From: Telmatactis stephensoni
Taxonomy: Eukaryota; Cnidaria; Anthozoa; Actiniaria; Isophelliidae
Assembly: GCA_029948255.1 (NCBI GenBank)
Contig: JALIZF010001483.1
Span: forward strand, 5,001 to 69,000
DNA length: 64,000 bases
Direction: 5' to 3'
The position numbers were made by a program, and so were the translations under genes. Positions 11,010 to 21,400 of this stretch are shown piece after piece (positions within the stretch are counted from its first letter, which is position 1; the number at the start of each line of letters is the position of its first letter). Below the pieces are notes generated by a model. That model was not told the DNA's origin. It did not search any database and worked only from the letters and a program-made list of their open reading frames with translations.

Positions 11010-12165
11010 TTTAGTGGCCATTCAAGCAAAGCCGGGATCGGTGTATTGACCAATTTTCAAAAATAAAATTAAAATTGGAAGTTTTGTCAAAATCGATCAC
11101 CAAAATACTACTGGTAAACACCTTAAATAGTTAGGTTACAAAGCCAATACAAAAGTCTGTTTTAAGTTAAATTTTATGCCATATTTTTCAGTTGTCTGCT
11201 AGAATTTTGGCCATTTTTTAGTTGTCAGTTAACCCCATCCAGACCTTTTTTTATGTTTTACATGCACAGCTAGCATAATGGATCAATTGTGAGCTGTTCA
11301 ATTTGACAACTTTGTCCCAACGATGGGGTAATTTTTTGTCGTTTTCGGTTGTGGCTACTGACATCTCATCACCGGGCATTTGGAAACAACGGCAAAAGCA
11401 GCAGCAGAAACAACTTGTCACCACGCTCAGTTACACGTGGCTCTCCAGGCGGGTAATAATAATAAATGATAATAATTACAATATTTAGACAGACGGACTG
11501 CATCACTATAAGTGCTTTTTAGCTGGGCTCTGTATTTATATAAGCAATATAAAACGTGCTCGCATGTCTCTGTACTGTGATATAAACCCGATGGAAGATG
11601 TAGAGCAAGAGAAAAGCAAACTTTCTCTTCCTTTCTTTTTTAAAATATATTTTTTCAACGTTTTTGTGCGAGCCGTGTATCTGTCAGTCTGATATAAACA
11701 TGGTTTCCAGCCAATCAGCGCGCGTGTTATATCTATTTTATAAAAAATGACAAATTAAAAGGTCCCAAAGTCCCATTATTTTTATTTCACAAAAATATTA
11801 CGATCCCGAGCCTATTCCATATAAGATTTTATATACAAGCGTCGGAAATGTAAATTATACACATGACAAATGACTAGCGCCTGCGTCACATCCGGAAAAA
11901 CTCTCGTTTAGGGACGCACCATTAATTATTATATGATTCATAGGACTTTATATCACTAAATTCACGATGATTATATATTCAAGGTTTTATATAGAGCTTC
12001 TTCGGGATGTATCTGTATAAATCACTTGAATTTATAATTCCCGGGGTTTATCTAGATACATCACTTGATTTTATAATGTCGTCCCATACTTCCTTAGATG
12101 ATTTATGTGTGGACACCAAGACTTGGATATTTTCTTAGAAATATACTAAGTAGCGATTTTTGATG
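11010..12165. other. Intergenic stretch without recognisable features
   Basis: AT-rich DNA with an AATAAT-type microsatellite near 11455-11480. No gene, RNA or TE ends were identified. Confidence 0.5.
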
Positions 12166-12169
12166 GGGA

Positions 12170-12240
12170 AAAAAGTCTTTGATAAATGACCGAGATTCGA
12201 ACCCGAGACCTTCTGCACTCCTATTCTTGGGGTGCATGTG
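12170..12240 (-). mobile_element. tRNA-derived SINE fragment
   Basis: On the minus strand, TGCAGAAGGTCTCGGGTTCG continues into a pol III B-box (GGTTCGAATC) with a plausible T-arm. The same block with small changes is at about 47829-47860, so this is a dispersed SINE family, not a tRNA gene. Only the 3' half of the tRNA-like head is evident. Confidence 0.55.
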
Positions 12241-12275
12241 ACGTCACGGCAGCCATCTTGGTTATCTCTCAGTTC

Positions 12276-12434
12276 TAGAGTGATTTTCATCGGACTGTGA
12301 AACAATTACTAATAGTCAGTGTTTAATAGTGTCTAATAGTTGTATTGCAACAAAAGAAAACAATGGGCGCAGAGTCTATTAGTGTCAATTAATTAGCTTA
12401 GTAACTATTTCACAGTCCGGTGAAAATCACTCTA
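12276..12434. mobile_element. Foldback MITE
   Basis: TAGAGTGATTTTCATCGGAC pairs with its inverse ending at 12434 (one change), and inner TTACTAA/TTAGTAA pairing continues. A rearranged partial relative follows at about 12515-12615. Confidence 0.65.
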
Positions 12435-12619
12435 TTACTCGCCAGACATCGTCTGAAATCGATAACGGAGTGCCTATAATAGGTGGTCTATTTCTTTGCA
12501 CGGTCAGCTGACGGAAAACCACTCTATAAATTGTTCTGGTTAAGTGATAACGACTATTAGCTTCTAAATAGTTACTATTTGTTAGTAACTAGTTTGATTT
12601 TATTTCACAGTTCAAATGC

Positions 12620-13370
12620 CTTTGGCTACCACATCACCGGACTACGAAATTCAAGCGTGACAAAATATTTGCTATTAAAGTGTCAACGCTTGGCCACATG
12701 GCTCTCTTCGTAACTCCTTTAATTTGTACAGCAGTGTACAGGGTCGGCGAGGGCGAAAAGACAACGTTCGAATTTTCTTACACTAATTAATTTTCTTTTC
12801 TAGATACCCATGAACATTCTAGATAAAGTTAGCACAGTTTTGAAAGAACAATTTCAAAGAGAAATATATGGAAAAACTAGACGCACATAGTGCGTTTACT
12901 CGTGCCCAAGTGGAATTCAGTCTGACAAAACAAATATGTTTTAAAGCCAGTTTGGTCACGTTTTGAGTTCGGTACTGAACGGCGGAATATTTGTCTGCTT
13001 CGCCGGCAAGCTGATTTGAACTCATGGAGGTATCGGTCTCGCTCCTAAATTTCCAATTAAAAAGGAATTTAGATATGAGCTGCCTTTATGTCTGATATTT
13101 ATTAAGTAATTTTATAGCTGCTAGGGTATTAAACAGCGATTCACATGTTAGTTGTAGCGTCACGAAAGCACTGACACCGTCCTGTTTGGGTGACCTGTTC
13201 AGTGACGTCTGTCTATTTTCTTTGATATTTTAAAGTAGCTGTTGCTTTGTAATCATTGACTTTCTAATAGTATTAATTTAGTTTGTACGCCCAAAAATTT
13301 TAGCTATACCATACCATAGCCATGCCATACCATACTTCGCGGGGGTGGGCGGCCTTCCCAAGATAGGCTG
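12620..13370. other. Intergenic stretch without recognisable features
   Basis: No coding motif, RNA box or inverted ends recognised. A short CCATAC-type run occurs near 13305-13335, just before the Gypsy insertion. Confidence 0.5.
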
Positions 13371-13374
13371 CATA

Positions 13375-13538
13375 TGTTACAATATGCTCGATATTGATAG
13401 TAAAAATAGGGACTACTGGATTGGTGTGTGTTCGTACGCTTTATTCCCAAGAGCCAAGAGAGTTAATCCGAGTAATACGATATGACATATTACGTCATGG
13501 CTAGTGTCAATTAGGATGCCTTATGTAATGATGTAACA
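13375..13538 (-). repeat. 3' LTR of the Gypsy element
   Basis: 164 bp, identical by eye to 15022-15185. It carries the TG...CA ends typical of LTRs; the purine tract lies immediately beside it at about 13539-13549. Confidence 0.92.
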
Positions 13539-13733
13539 TCCCCCCTTTTGTAAAAGAAATAAACCACTCGGGTTTGAACGGTAACTATGCTTATATGGTT
13601 ATGTTAATAATGTTTCAGGAAATTTGTGTTCTAGCTTTGATATCAAGTGAATTACATGTTTCAATCAAATCCATATTTCTTGATTATAATCAAAATCAAT
13701 CATATTGATCAGTTCCTGAAATGTTCAATGTCT

Positions 13734-14921
13734 CTAGTATCTAATGAAATCGTTAAGATGAGTTGGTGGTTTCCTTATTCGCTGTGGGCGTGACGTTTTC
13801 GTCTCCTCTGCTGCAGAAGGTGCGCTTGCGGCAGGTTGGACTACTTCGTCTGTTATCGGTGGTGTTGGAACTTCTAGCTCTGGCCTGTCGTCGGTGGTCA
13901 TTTCGGTTCCGGCAGGTTTTTCGCCGGATTTCTTGAGGTGACACCTGTTTCTACGGTATGTGTCTCCCTCGGGTGTTTCCACAATATATGAGCGTTCGTC
14001 CAGACGCTCAGACACTGTGGCTTTCTTCCATGTTTTCTTTCCGAGTTGGAAGGGCTTCATGCGTATAGTGTCGCCTTCCTCTAGTGGTGGTAAGTCTTTT
14101 GCACTTCTGTTGTAGTATCGTGTTTGTTGATCTTGTCGTCTTTTCAGATCTTTGACCTCTCTGTCAGGAAATACTACTCTAGGCTGTAGCAGTTGTTTTG
14201 TCGTCGGAAGCAGTGTTCTTGTCCGTCTGTTCAGGAGTCTTTGGGCTGGACTCGATTCCATACCTTGAGTGGGGGTGTTCCGGTAATCTAGAAATGCAAG
14301 GTAAGGATCGGTCTTTGCGTCGATGGCCTTTCGTAGAAGTTTCTTTGCTGTCTTGACTGCGGACTCTGCCTTACCGTTGGCCTTGCTGTTTCCTGGACTG
14401 CTTGTCCGGTGTACAAAATCCCACTGTTTGGCAAATTGTACAAATTCATCTGAGTAGAACTGAGGTCCGTTGTCTGAGATCACTCGCTCGGGACAGCCAT
14501 AGCGAGCGAAATGGTTTTTTAATTTAGTGATGACTGTAGAGGCTCTGGTGTTTGGTAGTCGATCGATCTCGAAAAAGTTGCTGTAATAATCTGATGTCAC
14601 TAGGTACTCCGTACCATTGAGTGTGAACAAGTCGGCACCGACTTGCTCCCAGGGTCGCGACGTCACTTCGTGAGGCATTAGTGTCTCTTTCTGTGGAGTT
14701 GTCTCGTACTTTCGGCAGGTTTCACACGCGGTGATCATCTCTTTGATCTCTGCTGACATGCCGGGCCAGAATAGGGATTCTCGCGCCCTCCGTAGACATG
14801 AACCTATACCAAGGTGCGAGGAGTGTATTTGACGTTTCATCTCGCGTCTCAGGCTTTGTGGTACAACAACTCGCTCTCCTCTGAACACTAACCCGTCTTG
14901 TACTGTGAGTTCGTCGCGCAC
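13734..14921 (-). CDS. Gypsy pol remnant: integrase domain
   Basis: The 395 codons counted from the internal GTG hold an HHCC zinc finger (H33, H36, C66, C69), then the DDE core: D97 in GADLF, D150 in ISDNG and E186 in GKAES, a DD(35)E spacing. A C-terminal tail ends HLNDFIRY. The frame is open upstream of the counted start into QTILHGWPDERKNLPEQAKP, normally the RNase H-integrase connection, right up to the primer binding site. The upstream polyprotein was therefore deleted with a junction next to the PBS. The integrase core looks intact, but there is no obvious start for translation. Confidence 0.88.
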   Translation of the reverse strand: MRDELTVQDGLVFRGERVVVPQSLRREMKRQIHSSHLGIGSCLRRARESLFWPGMSAEIKEMITACETCRKYETTPQKETLMPHEVTSRPWEQVGADLFTLNGTEYLVTSDYYSNFFEIDRLPNTRASTVITKLKNHFARYGCPERVISDNGPQFYSDEFVQFAKQWDFVHRTSSPGNSKANGKAESAVKTAKKLLRKAIDAKTDPYLAFLDYRNTPTQGMESSPAQRLLNRRTRTLLPTTKQLLQPRVVFPDREVKDLKRRQDQQTRYYNRSAKDLPPLEEGDTIRMKPFQLGKKTWKKATVSERLDERSYIVETPEGDTYRRNRCHLKKSGEKPAGTEMTTDDRPELEVPTPPITDEVVQPAASAPSAAEETKTSRPQRIRKPPTHLNDFIRY

Positions 14922-15003
14922 GGTAAAGTATGGTTTTGCTTGCTCGGGCAGGTTTTTCCTCTCGTCCGGCCACCCATGGAGGATGGTCTGTTTCAGTATT
15001 TGT

Positions 15004-15021
15004 ATCCCACCGCTGCCACCA
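15004..15021 (-). promoter_or_regulatory. Primer binding site, tRNA-Leu type
   Basis: On the minus strand TGGTGGCAGCGGTGGGAT abuts the 5' LTR with no gap. All 18 bases match the complement of the 3' end of the conserved animal tRNA-Leu(AAG), CCA included. tRNA identity is from memory of that gene. Confidence 0.75.
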
Positions 15022-15185
15022 TGTTACAATATGCTCGATATTGATAGTAAAAATAGGGACTACTGGATTGGTGTGTGTTCGTACGCTTTATTCCCAAGAG
15101 CCAAGAGAGTTAATCCGAGTAATACGATATGACATATTACGTCATGGCTAGTGTCAATTAGGATGCCTTATGTAATGATGTAACA
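15022..15185 (-). repeat. 5' LTR of the Gypsy element
   Basis: 164 bp, identical to the other LTR. Its outer edge is followed by the GCATA duplication. Confidence 0.92.
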
Positions 15186-15690
15186 GCATATACATATATA
15201 TATTATATATATACATATAATTATATAGACCAACATTTATATATCTCATTATATATATTTTATAACTATCTTATTGCATGTTGTATCCCATTGTATTATG
15301 TAATATCAACGTCGAATATTGTCCTAATTTTTGTATATATGTACTTGAGGGGTATGTTTTTATATGAAAATTAAGTTTTTCCCTAGCATAACCCTTTTGT
15401 TGATGTACTAGTTCTTAGTTCTTCTTCAATAAACTGAGTTGTTATATATATATATATATATTTTTTTTTTTTTTAAATTACAGAGAACATTGAAATACAT
15501 TCTTGAATTTCTCAAATCGAAGAGCCAGACAATCGCCAGACAAGCTGTCGCTTGAGTCAAAATATATTGGAAATTAAATCAAATTAAAAGACAGCTTAAA
15601 ATGCTTCAAAACCAGAAAAAAGCATACAAAAAAAAATGAAAAGATAATATTTACTACATAACAAGGCGAAAAAAAAATTTATTTTTATTC
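15186..15690. other. AT-rich, low-complexity stretch
   Basis: Alternating TA runs near 15190-15250 and 15440-15462, followed by poly-T. No gene recognised. Confidence 0.5.
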
Positions 15691-15775
15691 CATGAGGATT
15701 TGAACCCGGACCCGTCTATTTGCTTTATACGCTGGTGTTACACGCTGCTCTAAATGATTGCCTGGGGTGCCTGTG
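15690..15775 (-). mobile_element. tRNA-derived SINE head
   Basis: On the minus strand a B-box (GGGTTCAAATCC) is preceded by a tRNA-like stretch with an A-box-like TTTAGAGCAGCG about 45 bases upstream. Past the tRNA-like part the sequence is AT-rich. The arms do not form a clean cloverleaf, so this is a SINE or tRNA relic, not a functional tRNA. Confidence 0.5.
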
Positions 15776-15947
15776 GCTTGCCTCGTTTTCATGGCACATT
15801 CTCGACTACGACGATAGATAGATTGAAAACGCAAACCTAGACTCGTGCCGGCCTAAAGGCCTGGGCACGAGTAATTATTACCATACCAGACAGCCGGACG
15901 TTTAGTTTTTGATCCGCGTCCGATCAAGTACTCTATCAGTTCGGTAG

Positions 15948-16208
15948 CTACAATCATTGCCAAAAAGAGTTGGTCCGATGTGAAAATGTTAGGGACTCAT
16001 TATATAATGCACTTTGTGATTGTATATGTGCATCCCCCGCCCCCCTTATCAATGTTGATGGGTGCTTTAGAGTGTGCTTGACTGAGTTTAGGCTGGTAGG
16101 TGCACTCCAACATTGAAAGGGGGGGAGGGGGGGGCCATAAATAACAGGAAAATGCATTGCGCGCGCTATAATGACAAATCGTGCCAACCGTTCTGGCAAT
16201 GATTGTAG
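15948..16208. mobile_element. Foldback MITE, family B copy 2
   Basis: CTACAATCATTGCC pairs with GGCAATGATTGTAG at the right end. Inside, a C-rich run (about 16033-16046) before CAATGTTG pairs with AACATTG and a G-rich run (about 16119-16135). The layout matches 4527-4794 although the outer arms differ in sequence. Confidence 0.6.
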
Positions 16209-16486
16209 TCTAAAAGCTAACTTGCGGAGGGGAAAATTTTTAACTATCGACCAGAAAAAGGTAGGCCGATAAAATGCAGACGTAATACACCTCTAGACGA
16301 AGAAAAAAATAATACAGCTCTCAATAATTATTATTCAAGCTGCGTCACAGTGGCATGTTGTCACAATCACACTTTCATCACCATGCGAGAATCCTTTTCT
16401 CTGGCTTGTAGAAATATTTCACCTAGGCCTATGTAGATATTTGGTCATTAAATGAGCAATAATCCTTTACCTAAAGTATTTTTGGC

Positions 16487-16540
16487 AAACTCAAACTCAA
16501 CTCAAACTCAACTCAAACTCAACTCAAACTCAACTCAACC
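16487..16540 (+). repeat. Minisatellite, 11-bp unit
   Basis: About 4.5 tandem copies of TCAAACTCAAC. Confidence 0.85.
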
Positions 16541-16544
16541 TCTA

Positions 16545-17205
16545 ACTCGATGGATAGCCGATCCCGTTAATGATGACATATCCACAGTGTATCTCTTCAT
16601 TCATCCAGTGCGTTCACATTGGGACTTCTAAGCCGGACATTTTCGCTAAGCCGCTTTTCAATGACCAGTTTGTGGGAAAATAGGCCGGAAATGTGATAAA
16701 ACTCAATCCACTGAAAACTAGGTTTGAAACCGGTCGTGGCTGCTAATGGTGTTATTCTTGACAGTTTTTCTTTGCAAATGTCAATCAATCGATGACCTTA
16801 GGTCAAAATTTACTTGTTGGATTTCATTTCACTGCTACCATCGCAGATTTACTCTGGTGATACCGTCACAGTTACCTTGAAATCGACAGTAGTCGAAAAC
16901 TATGAATAATAGAGTCTAAAATGGAAGTTCAAACTAACTTAAGAGCTGTTTGACCAGATTTTTGTGTGTGTTGATGACAGACAGCAAACAGTGAAACTGG
17001 CCGGCTACTAGCTTGAAAGTTCGTAGTCTGAACGCAATTTTTGTTAAGCGGCTTTTTACTGGTAATCGATGACAGACAGCAGGTGATAAATAAACACAAA
17101 AACCGGCCTAAGTCGATCGATAATGGCCCAATGTAAGGGTGTACCTTTTGTATCAATTTCATGTATAATGTATTCTATAGCTATAGTTCTCCAAGTAGCA
17201 TTTAG
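16545..17205. other. Intergenic stretch with weak inverted similarity
   Basis: TTCACATTGGGACTT and AAGCCGCTT near 16615-16660 recur inverted near 17040-17150, suggesting an old decayed foldback. No gene recognised. Confidence 0.35.
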
Positions 17206-18972
17206 GGGGCGTGGCTCTCAATCCGCAAAAATTTACAATACCTAAAGAAGGTAGCTGAATATATTTGCCAGCCTCTTTCTTCTATATTTAATGCTTCCAT
17301 TTCTTCCGGTGTAGTTCCGGACGATATGAAAATTGCCAAAGTGATACCTCTCTTTAAAAGTGGTGTCAAAGAAGTAGCGTCAAACTATAGACCTATATCA
17401 CTGCTTCCTACCTTCTCAAAAGTATTCGAAAAAATAGTTTGTGAGCTTTTAACAGATCACTTAGAGCAAAACCATTTATTTTATGATTATCAATTTGGAT
17501 TTAGAAAGAGGAGGAACACCTCTTTGGCAATTCTTGATTTCGTTACCAGAATAACTGATTCGATTGATAATGACAATATTTCTTTAGGCATCTTCCTTGA
17601 TTTGTCCAAGGCGTTCGACACTGTGAGTCACGATATTCTTTTAGATAAGTTGTCTTACTACGGTCTTTCACCAATCATGTTAAAATGGTTTGAAAACTAC
17701 TTAAAAAATCGTAAACAGTACGTCTGTATTGATGGAACCCAATCTGAATGCCTACCTTTAACCTATGGCGTACCCCAAGGCTCGATCCTTGGGCCCATTT
17801 TGTTTCTCATTTATGTCAATGATGCTCAATTTGTAACTAAAAGTATACATCTATTGTTGTATGCTGACGATATGAATCTTCTCTGCAGCAATAAATGTAG
17901 TAAAAAAGCTGTACAGGTTCTTAACAAAGAACTTAGTTCCCTTAATGAGTGGTTCCAAGCAAACAGACTTACAGTTAATGTCACTAAAACGAAGTATATT
18001 ATGTTCGGTTCCAAGCAAAAACTAAAGAATGTTTTGGATGACAGCACTGGTTTGTTGTGTCTAAAACATGGGCAACTTATTAATAGGGTCTCTAACACAA
18101 AGTTTCTAGGCGTGCTAATTGACGATTGTCTAACATGGGATCCTCATATTATATTTATTTGTAGGAAAATTGCCAAGTCAATCGGAATTTTATACAAATG
18201 TAGGAACTACCTTTCTCTTGATCTTTTAAAAAATCTCTATTACAGCTTTATATACTCGTACATCTCGTATGGTGCGTTGATATGGGGAAGTAATTATAAG
18301 TCAAAAGTTTTACCAATTCATATCTTACAAAAACGAGCCCTTCGCATAATTACCTTTTCGGCACCAAGAACTCCAAGTAGACCACTTTTTCAAAAACTAG
18401 ATATACTTAATATTTTTGAGATAGTTAAGTTCCAACTTTGTGAAGCTGCATATAAACACATAAACCACAATTTACCAGATATTTGTCAAAACTACTTTAA
18501 AGAAATAGAACTACAGCACCGTTATAATACACGTTCAAAATCAAATAGAAATCTGTTCATACCTCGTCAAAATTTAAATTACGGTAAATTTGGGGTGAAA
18601 TATGCTGCTGCCACATGCTGGAACGAAGTACCGATTCAAATAAAAAACAGCGAATCACAAAAAAGTTTCAAAAAACAGTTCAAGCGATTTCTTCTTACTC
18701 AGTAAAGTCAAAAATGCTTTTATTTATTGTTACTTCCATCATTTTATATACAAATTTTGTAATTGTTATTTCACTTGAGCTTATATTTCCTTCACTTCAA
18801 CTTTAACCGCTATTTCACATTTTTATTGCTATATCTATTTTTAGGTTGCAGGAGCTTTTTTATATTAACCCCCTGGGTTGTAATCCTGCAACCTTCCACC
18901 TTTTTTTCTTCTTTTGTCTAACTTGTAACTGTTTTCGTGGTAAATAAAAAACCTTGAACCTTGAACCTTGAA
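17206..18972 (+). mobile_element. 5'-truncated LINE (CR1/jockey-like reverse transcriptase)
   Basis: The frame is open from 17206 (after an in-frame TAG) to the stop at 18705. Counting from the internal ATG at 17326, the RT motifs are [17 protein letters not shown] (20-36), the DLSKAFD aspartate (about 92-98), [10 protein letters not shown] (148-157) and the catalytic YADD (179-182). The endonuclease half is missing, as in normal 5' truncation. A 3' UTR leads to AATAAA at about 18943 and a tail of ACCTTGAA units (18951-18972), the short-repeat tail seen in CR1/L2-type LINEs. The RT frame itself has no stop. Confidence 0.88.
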
Positions 18973-19029
18973 AAATTACCCAGCATACTCTACCTTATCA
19001 CTATCCTTCATTACACCTTTTTGTATTAA

Positions 19030-20845
19030 GGTGGCTGGACCCCGTTCTGAAAGTGCGCGGGTAGTTGAATTCAAACGGTTAAAAAACGCGTTACGGACTT
19101 AAGTTCAATATGATTTTTCGCACACTTTGTACGCATGAACCAAATTTTATAAAGAGACTAGGTTGGTTGAAATCGGAGTTTTTTTTAACATCGAAACTGC
19201 GGTGGCCAAAATTTTACATTTCGCGCATTATCTCGAAATCCAGACCTCAACCTCAAAAACGATTTATTAGACTTTGCAGATAAAATGTTTGCCTATAATA
19301 TGGGAAAGTTTAAAGAAATTCTATGAAGCCGATTTTGAGTTAAGCCACAGCGATTATTTCACTCAGAATATATTTAATACCGTGCGTATAACATTTAACT
19401 TTAGTTTATAAGAATGCTTTCCGAAAGAAAAGACACAGTATTTTGGGCTCTAATTAACGCCAAGGCTTGGTTCTGTATTTCGCAAAAATTTTATCGCATT
19501 TGCTGTTTTGGATGGCCGTTGAGACGACTGTACGTAAAGCACTAAATTGCCGCGTTTAACTCGGAATTTCGACATACACGTTAATAATACTGTTTCTTGA
19601 AAACTAGTAGATGAATTTTTTTTTATTTCTCGATATTGAATATTCAATCCCTTACTAGTAAGGTTGTGAAATTACAAAGGCATTGAAGTTTTTTAAGACC
19701 ATTAAATAATTTTTTAAATATTGCCATATGTGCATCTCTATATTCTCCGAGTTGTTGCCGGTGTTTGATTCAGGCTCAGTATGATATGCATACCTGCATG
19801 CGTGTCGCTTTGGCGCCTCGTGCAAAAAATGCAAATACATGGAACTATTAAGTCTTCCAAGTTACCTGGACTGGTTAACTACTTTCCTTCGTCTTTTTAG
19901 CCTTTAATGTGTTTTCCAGCAATATTTCACTTCTCCGTTTTCTTTTTGCACAAGGAAATATCATAGTTCTAGAAACTTTAGTAAGGAACTGCTACGCCTA
20001 CAGCGTTATACTCTGGATATACTCTGGATATCACTGGCGTGACTTTCCATGTATATTTGCATTTTTTGCACGAGTCGCCAAAGCGACACACATGCAGGCA
20101 TGCATAATCAAACACCGGCAACAACTCGGAGAATAGAGATGCACATATGGCAATGTTTAAAAAATTATTTAACGGTCTCAAAAAACTTCAATGCCTTTGT
20201 AATTTACACACCTTACTGGTAAAGGATTGAATATTTAATATCGAGAAATAAAAAAAAAATTGATCTGCTAGTTTTCAAGAAACAGTATTATTAACGTGGA
20301 TGTCGAAATTCCGAGATAAACGCAGCAATTTAGTGCTTTACGTAAAGTCGTCTCAACGGCGATCAAAAACAGCAAATACGATGACATATTCACAAAATAA
20401 AGAACCATGCCTTGGTATTATTTAGAACGAAAAATATTGCAACTTTTCTTTGGAAAATTATTGTTACAAAATCAAATTTAGTTAAGTACCCGCGGTTTTA
20501 AATTTCTTCAAAGTTAAATAATTGCTCCGTTTTTACTCAAAATAAATCGGTTTCATAGAAGTTCTTTAAACTTTCCCATATCTATGGAAAACATTTGATC
20601 TTGTAATAAATCGTTTTGTGGAAGGTTTGAGGTCTGGATTTCGAGATAATGGGCGCAAATGTAACATTATGGCCATACGCAGTTTTCCGATGCTAAAAAA
20701 CCCTCCGATTTCAAACCATTCTAGCATCTCTTATAAATTTTGTTCATGTGTACGAAGTGTGCGAAAACGCATGTGTGAACTTAAGTCTGTAACGCGAGTT
20801 AAAACCGTTTGAATTCAAGTACCCTCGCACTCTCAAAACTGGGTC
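19030..20845. mobile_element. TTAA-flanked foldback element with ~800-bp arms
   Basis: Left arm 19030-19842 and right arm about 20047-20845 are long inverted copies, diverged by scattered substitutions and small indels, around a spacer of about 200 bp. Both ends are flanked by TTAA (19026-19029, 20846-20849), which suggests piggyBac- or Kolobok-type insertion. No transposase frame is present; short frames in the two arms are images of each other. Confidence 0.72.
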
Positions 20846-21400
20846 TTAATTATTGGAAGGCTGACATTAGATGCTCTTTATCTTTGTTTCTGAGATAATT
20901 AATTCCAAAATATCGATATGCAAGTAATTGATTTCTGGGCGTGGCTCCACCTCCAGAATTACTCAGGACGTGAACCTCTATCAGTGTGCCAAATTTCATG
21001 CTTGTTACACAAATTTGCACAATTCTACATAAATTCTGCACCATTTTCCTGGACTACAATCGATCTGCAGCCACCTGCGAATAAAGAATCCTTTGTTTGG
21101 CTCAGCACAGATGGACTTATCAAAGTGTAACGCATTAACACTAAGTCAACAAATATGAACACATGTGTATGAAAACAACTGTTAGCACGTTCTTCTACAG
21201 AGTGTCCATCGCCAGATATCATGTATCAGATATCATGCACAGGTAGCCCAATCTTTGATCGATATATTCAAATTTAGAAAATTATCGAAAATAAAATAAA
21301 TCACATCTTAAAAATTCCTAAAATCGCCTTAAAATGTAACCAAACCATCCAAATACCACAAAGAATGCAATAGAATACTAAACTAATTCCTTTTGCTGTT

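Larger units (their letters stand above)
13375..15185 (-). mobile_element. Ty3/Gypsy LTR retrotransposon, internally deleted
   Basis: Two 164-bp LTRs (13375-13538 and 15022-15185) appear identical base for base, begin TGTTAC and end GTAACA, and are flanked by a 5-bp duplication GCATA (13370-13374, 15186-15190). On the minus strand the 5' LTR is followed directly by TGGTGGCAGCGGTGGGAT, complementary to the 3' end of animal tRNA-Leu(AAG) including CCA: a primer binding site. A purine tract (AAAAGGGGGGA) precedes the 3' LTR. Only about 1.5 kb of interior remains, so gag, protease, reverse transcriptase and RNase H are gone. The identical LTRs imply recent insertion of an already deleted element, mobilised in trans. 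Confidence 0.93.

Noticed and set aside
17326..18705. Host gene for a reverse transcriptase-like protein
   Set aside because: 5' truncation and an ACCTTGAA repeat tail after AATAAA show a normal dead-on-arrival LINE copy.
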